In this document: positions 1 through 6,843 of the stretch, piece after piece | Position numbering within the stretch: the first letter of the stretch is position 1 | Layout: the number at the start of each line of letters is the position of its first letter | From: Synergistaceae bacterium | GTDB lineage: Bacteria > Synergistota > Synergistia > Synergistales > Aminobacteriaceae | DNA: 64,000 nt | Assembly (NCBI GenBank): GCA_012521675.1 | Contig: JAAYLU010000065.1 | Span: 1-64,000, forward strand | Reading direction: 5' to 3' | Program-made: the position numbers and the translations under genes | The notes under the pieces: generated by a model | Seen by the model: the letters and a program-made list of their open reading frames with translations, nothing else | Databases searched by the model: none | Told to the model about the DNA's origin: nothing

Positions 1-546
1 CTTGCCGTGCTCGGCTATGGCTTTCTCGAGCTTGGCTATGTCCACGTTGCCCTTGAAGGGGTGCTGGTTCGTGCGGTCGAACGCCTCGTCTATCACGCAG
101 TCCACCGAGGACGCATTCACGTTGAAGATGTGACCGCGGGTGGTGTCGAAGGGCATGTTGAACGGTATCACGTCCCCCTCCTTCACCAGCGAGCCGAAGA
201 CGACGTTCTCCGCGGCGCGACCCTGGTGCACGGGAATCGTGAAGTCGAAGCCGAGGACCTCCTTGACGGCCTTCTTGAGGTTGTAGTAGCTGTCCGCTCC
301 CGCATAAGCCTCGTCGCCCATCATCATGGCCGCCCACTGCTGCTTGCTCATCGCCCCCGTCCCCGAATCGGTGAGAAGATCGATGTAGACGTCGGCGCCC
401 CTGAGGCCGAACATGTTGTACCTAGCCCTCTCCAGGGCCCTCTCTCGCTCCTCCCTGTCAGGGATGCTGACTGGCTCCACCATCTTGATGCGGAAGGGCT
501 CCGGTGGGACCTTCGAAACTCTTGTGCCGCGGATGCTTCCTGCCAT
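1..546 (-). CDS. Tryptophanase / tyrosine phenol-lyase family protein (3' end outside window)
   Basis: PLP-dependent beta-eliminating lyase that splits an aromatic amino acid to indole or phenol, pyruvate and ammonia in the cytosol. The visible 182 residues are the N-terminal third. They carry the family signatures EPFRI (near residue 15), [24 protein letters not shown] and HQGRAAEN. The PLP lysine lies beyond the window edge. The start ATG at 546 follows AAAGGAGGAG. Some blocks ([14 protein letters not shown]) look more like tyrosine phenol-lyase and others (DTTRGH) more like tryptophanase, so I leave the substrate open. It is divergent from the EEP gene, with its own promoter at 597-625. 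The role in amino-acid fermentation is inferred from family and context. Confidence 0.9.
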   Translation of the reverse strand, partial: MAGSIRGTRVSKVPPEPFRIKMVEPVSIPDREERERALERARYNMFGLRGADVYIDLLTDSGTGAMSKQQWAAMMMGDEAYAGADSYYNLKKAVKEVLGFDFTIPVHQGRAAENVVFGSLVKEGDVIPFNMPFDTTRGHIFNVNASSVDCVIDEAFDRTNQHPFKGNVDIAKLEKAIAEHGK

Positions 547-596
547 GAGAACGCTCCTCCTTTTGATTTGAAGATGAAGCGAATACCTTGACCATG

Positions 597-625
597 ATTT
601 TACACTTTCCAGTGCAAGAATGCAA
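597..625 (-). promoter_or_regulatory. Sigma70-type promoter for the lyase gene
   Basis: Read on the minus strand: -35 TTGCAT (625-620), 17-bp spacer, -10 TAAAAT (602-597), about 50 bp upstream of the start codon. The region 547-761 is AT-rich. A TATAAT at 724-729 on the plus strand may be the -10 of the divergent EEP gene, though I see no good -35 for it. Confidence 0.6.
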
Positions 626-761
626 AATAATCCTCAAAAGAAATGCGAAATAATTATTAGGGGATTCCCTGCGGCCTGCCCTCGGACGACGTCATAATTA
701 GCGGAAAAATGCCGTGTTTGGTGTATAATGAGCGATATTTTTGGAGTCTCAGGAGGTCCGA

Positions 762-1496
762 ATGAGATTAGTGCTTTACAATATCAGGTACGGGACCGGG
801 TCCGGCGTGGGCTATCACTTCCCCTTTCCCTACTCTGGCTGCCTTAGAAGGACTGAGGAACGTTATTTCCAAATATCGGAGTACCTGTCGAACCTGAACC
901 CCGACCTTGTCGGCCTGGTGGAGGTCGACGAGGGCTCCTACAGGCAGAACGGCCGCAGCCAGGCGGACTCGTTGGCGTCTCTTATCGGGGGGGAATCGGT
1001 CTTTGCCTGCAAGTACGACTCAGGCTCGATAGTATCGAGGGTGCCCCTGCTTAAGTCGCAGGGCAACGCGGTGGTAACGAAGCTGCCAGTGGTGAACAAG
1101 AGTGAGCACATGCTGAGCAAGGGCGTAAAGAAAACCCTGCTGGAGGTGGAGTTCGAGGATTTCGCTCTCTTCCTGGCGCACCTCCCGCTGGGGTACACGG
1201 CCCGCAAGGTTCAGCTGGAGGAAATAGCCGCACGCTGCATCGATTCAAAAAAACCCGTGATCTTCGCCGGGGACTGCAACACGTACCGTGGAGAGAGCGA
1301 GCTTCGTCCATTTTTCCAGATGACGGGCTTTAAAAACGCGAATTACACCAACAGGCCGACCTTCCCAAGCAGCGTCCCGACGCTGGCGCTTGACTTCGTC
1401 CTGTACGACCCGAGAATAAGGATGAAGGCGTTCGACGTGCCGTACGTGCGCCTGTCGGATCATCTTCCGCTCGTTTACGACTTTATCGTAGCCTGA
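762..1496 (+). CDS. Endonuclease/exonuclease/phosphatase (EEP) family protein
   Basis: Metal-dependent phosphoesterase fold (DNase I/Mg-phosphatase family), 244 residues. Visible motifs: LYNIRYG at the N-terminus (catalytic Asn), GLVEVDEGS (metal-binding Glu), GDCNTYRGESEL (Asp/Asn of the active site) and C-terminal SDHLPL (Asp-His pair). There is no signal peptide, so it is probably cytosolic. The start is ATG at 762, six bases after AGGAGG; an upstream in-frame TTG at 741 lacks a ribosome site. The stop lies 14 bp before a phospholipase D-type gene, so the two are probably co-transcribed. Substrate unknown: members cleave nucleic acids, phosphoinositides or sphingomyelin. Confidence 0.85.
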   Translation: MRLVLYNIRYGTGSGVGYHFPFPYSGCLRRTEERYFQISEYLSNLNPDLVGLVEVDEGSYRQNGRSQADSLASLIGGESVFACKYDSGSIVSRVPLLKSQGNAVVTKLPVVNKSEHMLSKGVKKTLLEVEFEDFALFLAHLPLGYTARKVQLEEIAARCIDSKKPVIFAGDCNTYRGESELRPFFQMTGFKNANYTNRPTFPSSVPTLALDFVLYDPRIRMKAFDVPYVRLSDHLPLVYDFIVA

Positions 1497-1510
1497 GAGG
1501 GGGAAAAGGG

Positions 1511-2956
1511 GTGACGGCTCTGATGCTTCTTTACACGGCCTACGACATCTCCTCCATCGTGATTCGCCTGGTGATGCTCTGCTACATACCCCAGAAGCAC
1601 ACTCCGTCCGCGGCCACGGCGTGGCTGCTGGCCGTGTACTTCTGGCCGTGGCCCGGTTTTCTGCTCTACTCGTTCTTCGGCTCCGCCACTCTGCCGGAGA
1701 AGAGGACGGAGCGGCACGAGAAGATGCTTCTCGGCCTCGAGGAGGGCAGGAGATCCTTCCGATGCCTGTTCGACGACGAGGCCCACTGGCTGCCGGAGGA
1801 CCTGGTACGGTTCGGGGCGCTGGGCAGGAAGCTCGGCGACATGTGCGTCACCAGGGGCAACGAGTTCCTGCTGATCGAGGACGAGAAGGAGTTCATCCGA
1901 TCCCTGTCCGCCGACATCGACGGGGCGAAGGAGACGGTTCACCTGCTCTTCTACATATTCGCGCGAGACCGGATGACCGAGCCCCTCTTCCGCTCCATCG
2001 AGGCGGCCGTCGCGAGAGGGGTCAAGTGCCGTGTGCTGGTGGATGCCCTGGGTGCCAAGTCCTTCCTCAAACGCGACGCGAAGGCCCTGAGGGAGAGAGG
2101 CGTGCGGGTAGAGAAGGCCCTGCCCCCCAAGCTCTTTCGCAGGACTCCGACCACCGCCCGCTACGACCTTCGCAACCACCGCAAGATCGCGGTCATAGAC
2201 GGCTGCGTCGGCTACACCGGCTCTCACAACGTGATAGAGCCGTCCTACGGCGGAAAGGCGGGAGGGCTCGAGTGGAAGGACCTGACCCTGTGTCTCAGGG
2301 GGCCGGTCGTGCTTCAGCTCCAGGGGGTCTTCCTCGAGGACTGGTTCGTGGAGACGGGGGAGCTGCTCGAGACCTCGGAGGCCTTCCCCGTCCCGGAGCT
2401 GACGGGTGACGCGGTGGTCCAGACGGTGCCCAGCGGTCCCTCCTACCCGTGGCAGAACTACCAGAGGCTTGTCGTCTCCGCGCTTCACGGCGCAAGGAAG
2501 TGGGTCGTGATAACCACCCCCTACCTGATACCGGACGACGAGCTGCTGCACGCGCTGGAGACGGCGGTCCTCGGCGGCGTCCGGGTACAGCTGGTGATCC
2601 CGGAGAAGAGCGACCAGTTCCTCGTCGGCAACGCGGCGAAGGCGTACTACGGCGCGCTGCTCGACTCGGGGGTGGAGATCTATCTCTTCTCCGAGGGGAT
2701 CCTGCACTCCAAGACGATGACCGTCGACCACGACCTGGCCTTCCTCGGGACGAGCAACTTCGACATCCGCTCCTTCGCGCTGAACTTCGAGCTCAACCTT
2801 GTGCTGTACGGTAGGGGGGAGACGGAGGCCGTGAGGAAGGCGCAGCATGCATATATCGCCTCTTCGCGCCGACTGACACGGGAGGAGTGGGGCGAGCGCC
2901 CGACGGTCGTGCGAGTCATACACGGAATAACAAAGCTGTTCAGCCCCCTGCTGTAG
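1511..2956 (+). CDS. cls: Cardiolipin synthase / phospholipase D family protein
   Basis: Membrane-bound phosphatidyltransferase, most likely making cardiolipin from phosphatidylglycerol. The 481-residue length fits bacterial Cls. Two hydrophobic segments fill residues 1-60. Both HxK(x4)D motifs are present: HRKIAVID at about residue 223, followed by GSHN, and HSKTMTVD at about residue 399, followed by GTSNFD. The start is GTG at 1511 behind a GAGAGGGGG stretch; ATG at 1523 is an alternative with a weaker ribosome site. The 3' end overlaps a terminator hairpin. Other membrane PLD-type enzymes cannot be excluded. Confidence 0.88.
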   Translation: MTALMLLYTAYDISSIVIRLVMLCYIPQKHTPSAATAWLLAVYFWPWPGFLLYSFFGSATLPEKRTERHEKMLLGLEEGRRSFRCLFDDEAHWLPEDLVRFGALGRKLGDMCVTRGNEFLLIEDEKEFIRSLSADIDGAKETVHLLFYIFARDRMTEPLFRSIEAAVARGVKCRVLVDALGAKSFLKRDAKALRERGVRVEKALPPKLFRRTPTTARYDLRNHRKIAVIDGCVGYTGSHNVIEPSYGGKAGGLEWKDLTLCLRGPVVLQLQGVFLEDWFVETGELLETSEAFPVPELTGDAVVQTVPSGPSYPWQNYQRLVVSALHGARKWVVITTPYLIPDDELLHALETAVLGGVRVQLVIPEKSDQFLVGNAAKAYYGALLDSGVEIYLFSEGILHSKTMTVDHDLAFLGTSNFDIRSFALNFELNLVLYGRGETEAVRKAQHAYIASSRRLTREEWGERPTVVRVIHGITKLFSPLL

Positions 2957-2996
2957 GTCGGGCGCAGGGGGCTGTTTCAATGTTTCTTTTTTCCAC
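2941..2996 (+). terminator. Rho-independent terminator after cls
   Basis: A perfect 10-bp inverted repeat, CAGCCCCCTG (2941-2950) and CAGGGGGCTG (2965-2974), overlaps the last codons of cls. A T-rich stretch follows, including TTTCTTTTTT. Confidence 0.7.
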
Positions 2997-3020
2997 CCGA
3001 CGCCTATGGAGGTGTTCAAG

Positions 3021-3623
3021 ATGCAAACCGGCATGATGCCGATGTTGCTTGAGAGAGTCCAGGATGTCTTTCACCCTGTCGAGGCCAGAGGGGGATCGCC
3101 GGTCGCGGCAATGGCGGGGCGGCTGCCTTACGTGAAGGAGCTGAGCGGGCACCCGAGGTTCTGCGGCTCCGTGATGGGGGTGGATGTGCTATGGGACTTC
3201 GACGTCCTTGAAAAACAGGGAATGAAGCCGTGCGACCCGGACTACACCGCGGAGTACCTGCTGGCGGGCAGGAAGGTCAGGGTCCTTGGACGACATCACC
3301 GCTACCTCGACTACCCGGTGAACGTCTTTCTCAACGTCTGCATGGTGTACGAGGGGATCCTGGAGATAGTCGACTTTTGCATCAACCTGCTGGCCCAGGT
3401 TGCGCCGGTCAACTGGTCCGCGTTTCACCTGCCGCGGGAGATGCACTTCACCCCGCTCGGCGGCAAGGACTCCTACCATTTCGACAGGGAGGCCGGGCGC
3501 ATTATGCTGAACATGCCGACCGCGACCTACAAAAAACTGCCTATCGCGATAACAAGCGGCTCCGGGGCGGTCGGCAGGGTGACCTTCGACCTTGTTCCCG
3601 GCGAGACGTTCTTCCAGGGGTAA
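3021..3623 (+). CDS. Protein of unknown function, paired with a NYN/PIN protein
   Basis: I do not recognise this 200-residue protein. It has no signal peptide and no clear membrane segment. It is moderately rich in His and Cys (RFCG, GRHHRYLDY, VDFCIN) and ends in a basic, glycine-containing stretch (KKLPIAITSGSGAVG). An ATG at 3006 is open, but its own bases form the GGAGGTG ribosome site for ATG 3021, so 3021 is the better start. It lies 10 bp upstream of the NYN/PIN protein gene and is probably co-transcribed with it, which is the only hint to function. Confidence 0.75.
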   Translation: MQTGMMPMLLERVQDVFHPVEARGGSPVAAMAGRLPYVKELSGHPRFCGSVMGVDVLWDFDVLEKQGMKPCDPDYTAEYLLAGRKVRVLGRHHRYLDYPVNVFLNVCMVYEGILEIVDFCINLLAQVAPVNWSAFHLPREMHFTPLGGKDSYHFDREAGRIMLNMPTATYKKLPIAITSGSGAVGRVTFDLVPGETFFQG

Positions 3624-3633
3624 GGGGGCGGAC

Positions 3634-4212
3634 ATGAAGAAGATAGTCTACATCGACTACGAGAACATGCCGGGGGTCAATATCGAGGACGTGGAGGAGA
3701 CCAAGTTTCTGATCTTCATAGGGCAGAACCAGAAGAAGCTGCCCACCGAGACTATAGTCAAGATGCAGCCGCTTGGGGAGCGCGTCGAGTGGATCACAAT
3801 AAGCGGCTCGGGCAGGAACGCACTGGACTTCCACATAGCCTACTACCTGGCCAAGTACAACGTCTACAGCGGCGCCACTCACTACATCCTATCGAAGGAC
3901 GCCGGGTACGACCCGCTGGTGAAGCACGTCGCCAGGTTTGGACAGAAAGTCAAGCGGATCATCACGCCGGAGGAGATAAAGGAGAAGGCGGTCCTGGCGC
4001 CCGAGCTCGCGCAGAAGTACGCCAAGGCGATCGAGATACTGAAGAAGCAGGACAAGATCCGACGCCCCAAGACCAGGAAGACGCTCTCCTCCAGCATCGA
4101 GACTCTTTTTTCGAGCCAGGTGTCGAAGGAGGACACGGATCTGATAGTTGAGCACATGTTCAGGGAGCGCTTCATCGAGGAGAAGAACAAGCGCATCGCC
4201 TACATGGACTGA
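3634..4212 (+). CDS. NYN/PIN-like nuclease-domain protein
   Basis: 192 residues. The N-terminal 110 look like a PIN-fold (NYN-type) nuclease domain: VYIDYENMP at residues 4-12 with the first acidic residue, NALDFHIAYYLA with the middle Asp, and LSKDAGYDPL with the C-terminal Asp. This arrangement of acidic residues binds metal in RNA-cleaving relatives. The C-terminal 80 residues are Lys-rich and probably helical. The start ATG follows AAGGGGGCGG. It is the second gene of a likely pair with the unknown protein upstream, and its last 13 bp overlap the convergent EamA gene. A role in RNA processing is inference. Confidence 0.72.
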   Translation: MKKIVYIDYENMPGVNIEDVEETKFLIFIGQNQKKLPTETIVKMQPLGERVEWITISGSGRNALDFHIAYYLAKYNVYSGATHYILSKDAGYDPLVKHVARFGQKVKRIITPEEIKEKAVLAPELAQKYAKAIEILKKQDKIRRPKTRKTLSSSIETLFSSQVSKEDTDLIVEHMFRERFIEEKNKRIAYMD

Positions 4213-5129
4213 CCGTCATCCTCTCGTTGTCCTCGAAGCGAGCCCTTCGGCATGGAGGCGAGCAGTATCGCCGCTACGATCATGAGGCTTCCCGTCACCT
4301 CTCGTGCGGTGGGCATCTCGTTGCTCATAAGCGCCGCCAGGATGATGCCCGTGGGTATCTCTATCGTGCAGATGTGGCTTGACGTCGCCGCAGAGATGTA
4401 CTTCAGCGACACGCAGTAGGCGCCGTAGGCCAGGATGCTCCCGAAGAAGGTTATGATCAGTATCATCCCCAGGTCGTGAGCCCCCAGGGCGGGGATGTCG
4501 CCCCATCCGGCCGAGAGGTGTTTTATCGTCGCCATTATCAGCCAACCGAGTAGGTGGGAGTAAAAAAGCAGCTTCGCGGCCGGCATTTTCTCGCGCGAGA
4601 TCATCACCCGTCCGGCGATGAACTGCCCTGAAAGCCCGACCACCGCCATCGCTCCCCAGAGTATGCCGGGAAGCGAGAAGCTCTCCCCCGGCTCGCCCTT
4701 CGAGAAAACCCCCGTCCATACGCCCGCGATCACCAGCGCCGCCGCCACGTACTGGAGCGGTGTCGGGCGCTCCTTCGTGATCCACAGGTCGCCCAACAGG
4801 GTCACGAGCGGGAAGGTGTAGTGGATTATCAAAGCCTGCGGAACCGTGAGGTACTCCAGGGAGTACATGAAGCAGGCGCCGGTCATTGGGATGGCGAAGA
4901 TGGAGTAGATCGCCAGCGAGATGCCCTCCTTGGGCGTCAGCCGGAGTGCCCTGCGATCCGTCAGGAGAATCCACAGGAGCATGAAAATCGCCACGAAAAA
5001 TGCACGCAGAACTACGGTGGTGGTCATATCTACGCCCCTGAGGGCGAGTATCCGACCGACGGGGCTCACCACTCCCCAAGAGACGCCGGTTACCAACGCG
5101 GCCATGACGCCCGCCCAGTGCATGGACAT
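4200..5129 (-). CDS. EamA/DMT-superfamily transporter
   Basis: A 309-residue integral membrane protein with about ten hydrophobic helices arranged as two EamA repeats. The first ends near LVIAGVWTGV and the second near LMIVAAILLASMP. The family exports or imports small metabolites such as amino acids; the substrate cannot be read from sequence. I start at ATG 5129, 10 bp after AAGGG, rather than the in-frame TTG at 5138, which abuts the ribosome site. It is the last gene of a minus-strand set with the aldolase-like protein (37 bp upstream) and a class IV aminotransferase, so an amino-acid or keto-acid substrate is plausible. Confidence 0.85.
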   Translation of the reverse strand: MSMHWAGVMAALVTGVSWGVVSPVGRILALRGVDMTTTVVLRAFFVAIFMLLWILLTDRRALRLTPKEGISLAIYSIFAIPMTGACFMYSLEYLTVPQALIIHYTFPLVTLLGDLWITKERPTPLQYVAAALVIAGVWTGVFSKGEPGESFSLPGILWGAMAVVGLSGQFIAGRVMISREKMPAAKLLFYSHLLGWLIMATIKHLSAGWGDIPALGAHDLGMILIITFFGSILAYGAYCVSLKYISAATSSHICTIEIPTGIILAALMSNEMPTAREVTGSLMIVAAILLASMPKGSLRGQREDDGQSM

Positions 5130-5166
5130 ACTGTTCAATCCCTTCTGAAATGAAGTAATGAGCCGA

Positions 5167-5826
5167 CTATTCCAGGCATGCTCGAATAAGGGCTATCTGA
5201 GTGACCACGTGCTCTGCGGTCTTCGCGATGGCCTGGTAGTCGCCCTCGACTCCCGCCGGCTTGAGGAGTCCCGCTCCTCCCCCCACGGCGAAGGCGCCCG
5301 CTTGGAACCAGTCATCCAAGTTGACCGGTGCGACCCCGCCCAGGGGCATGACCCTGGCTTTCGGCAGGGCGGTGCGGGCGGCCCTGATGAACTTGGGGCC
5401 CAGAACGTCTCCCGGAAAGGCCCTCGTCAGATCCACGCCCCATTCCATGGCCTTTGCTATCTCCGATATTGTGCCGACTCCTGGTATGTAGGCCGTGCCG
5501 AAGCTGTTGCACATCCTCGCGACGTCCTCGTCGAAGAAGAACGAGCCGATAAAGTCTACCCCCGCGTCGATGCACCGTCTCGCGGTGGAGGCATCGGAAA
5601 CCGCCCCTGCGCCCAGGGTCAATCCCTTGCATCGTCCTCGCTCGACCACCTCGTACATGATCTCGAAGACATACGGGCACGAGGTCGAAAACTCGAGCAC
5701 GTCGATTCCTCCCTCGAAGACGGCCTCGGCTGTGGACACCCCGTCGTCCATGTCCCTGGCGCTTATTATCCCGACCACTCCGAGGTCGGACAGTCGCTGG
5801 AGCACTTCATGCTTTTGAACGTTCAT
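5167..5826 (-). CDS. KDPG/KHG aldolase-like protein lacking the Schiff-base lysine
   Basis: A 219-residue TIM-barrel protein of the 2-dehydro-3-deoxy-6-phosphogluconate / 4-hydroxy-2-oxoglutarate aldolase family. Matching blocks: VVGIISARD, VLEFSTS (conserved Glu45), LGAGAVSDASTARRCIDAG, IPGVGTISE, AFPGDVLGPKFI and PLGGV. The family's Schiff-base lysine sits in a K-x-FPA block; here the aligned position is Arg135 (TRAFPG). The usual PTGGV loop reads PLGGV. The normal class I aldolase mechanism is therefore doubtful. The start is ATG 5826, nine bases after GGGAGG; an ATG at 5835 abuts that site. It lies downstream of an aminotransferase and upstream of a transporter. The function may be a divergent lyase or non-catalytic. 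Confidence 0.82.
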   Translation of the reverse strand: MNVQKHEVLQRLSDLGVVGIISARDMDDGVSTAEAVFEGGIDVLEFSTSCPYVFEIMYEVVERGRCKGLTLGAGAVSDASTARRCIDAGVDFIGSFFFDEDVARMCNSFGTAYIPGVGTISEIAKAMEWGVDLTRAFPGDVLGPKFIRAARTALPKARVMPLGGVAPVNLDDWFQAGAFAVGGGAGLLKPAGVEGDYQAIAKTAEHVVTQIALIRACLE

Positions 5827-5913
5827 TTTCCGCATCCTCCCGGCATGATCTTCCTGAAATGATGGCAGAAGGCCGTTCCCTCCGATGGAGACGGCGGCGT
5901 CAAAGGAGGTTTC

Positions 5914-6738
5914 TCATTCGAGCCAGCGCACAATCTCCTCCAGCATCGTTCGGTGCAACATCTTTGTAACCGATCCCGGTTTTCCGTTCCCAATGACCTG
6001 GTCGCCGATCCTGACCACGGGGACCACTTCCTTCACCGAGCCGGTGATGAAGGCCTCATCGGCGTCTGTCAACTCGGAGAGGAGAGGGCACCTCTCCTCG
6101 ATCTCCATCCCCTTTTCCGAGGCGAGCTGCAGAATAATAGCCCTCATGGTTCCCTTGAGGACGCGGGAGAGAGGAGCGGTGATCAGCTTGCCCCCGGAGT
6201 AAAGGAAAAACGAGCTGTGTGCGGCCTCCGTTATCTCCCCGTCGGGGCAGTAGAGTACCTCGAACGCGTCCTCGTGCTTGGCGAAGCCGGAGTAGGATAA
6301 CATGTAGTCGATGCTCTTGATGCCCGGTATGTGGCGCCCTCCGTCCACGGGGCAGAGCAGCACTCCGTTGGAGTATACCTCCGGCGCCGGCTTCTGGACC
6401 TTCTCGAACAGTATGAAGAGCCGCGCCGCCGGGAAAGTCCCGGATATGGAGATGTCCCCTCCGGTGATGTAGGGTCGGACCAGGCAATCCTCTGTCATCC
6501 TCGATATCCCCTCTCGTATGACCTCTTTTATCTCCTCGATGGAGAGGGGAAGCGTCATGGAGGCGCTGTCGGACGAGTTTGCCAGGCGCTCCAGGTGAGG
6601 GGTCAGCATCAGTGGACGCCTTCTAAAGGTACTGATCGACTCGAAGACTCCGACCCCGCGCAGTATGATGTAATCGGTGACGGGGAGTGTCGCCCTCTCC
6701 TTCGGCATGAACTCGCCGTCCATATAGCACAATGACAT
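5914..6738 (-). CDS. Class IV aminotransferase (BCAT / D-amino acid transaminase / ADC lyase type)
   Basis: A fold-type IV PLP enzyme of 274 residues. Family marks: RGVGVFES near residue 28, the PLP-binding lysine in GIKSIDYM, EITEAAHSSFF and FITGSVKEVVPV. The family covers branched-chain aminotransferase, D-amino acid transaminase and aminodeoxychorismate lyase; length and motifs do not settle which. The start ATG has GAGGTGAG 6-7 bp upstream. It is first in the minus-strand set with the aldolase-like protein and EamA transporter, which suggests keto-acid/amino-acid interconversion rather than folate synthesis. Confidence 0.85.
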   Translation of the reverse strand: MSLCYMDGEFMPKERATLPVTDYIILRGVGVFESISTFRRRPLMLTPHLERLANSSDSASMTLPLSIEEIKEVIREGISRMTEDCLVRPYITGGDISISGTFPAARLFILFEKVQKPAPEVYSNGVLLCPVDGGRHIPGIKSIDYMLSYSGFAKHEDAFEVLYCPDGEITEAAHSSFFLYSGGKLITAPLSRVLKGTMRAIILQLASEKGMEIEERCPLLSELTDADEAFITGSVKEVVPVVRIGDQVIGNGKPGSVTKMLHRTMLEEIVRWLE

Positions 6739-6763
6739 AAAGTCTCACCTCGAAAATTCGGTC

Positions 6764-6792
6764 TTGGAACCTTTGCAGTATAAGGGTATTAT
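6764..6792 (+). promoter_or_regulatory. Promoter for the HD-GYP sensor gene
   Basis: -35 TTGGAA (6764-6769), 17-bp spacer, -10 TATTAT (6787-6792). It lies 51 bp before the ATG at 6844, in the divergent gap with the aminotransferase gene. Confidence 0.5.
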
Positions 6793-6843
6793 AGATAAAA
6801 TGCACGGCTTTTGTCCGCGAAATACTCGTAAGGGAGACCAATT

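Noticed and set aside
1475-3034. Long open frame on the minus strand opposite the cardiolipin synthase gene
   Set aside because: It is the antisense of a gene with both HKD motifs. Its translation is low-complexity and matches no family I know; high GC leaves such frames open.
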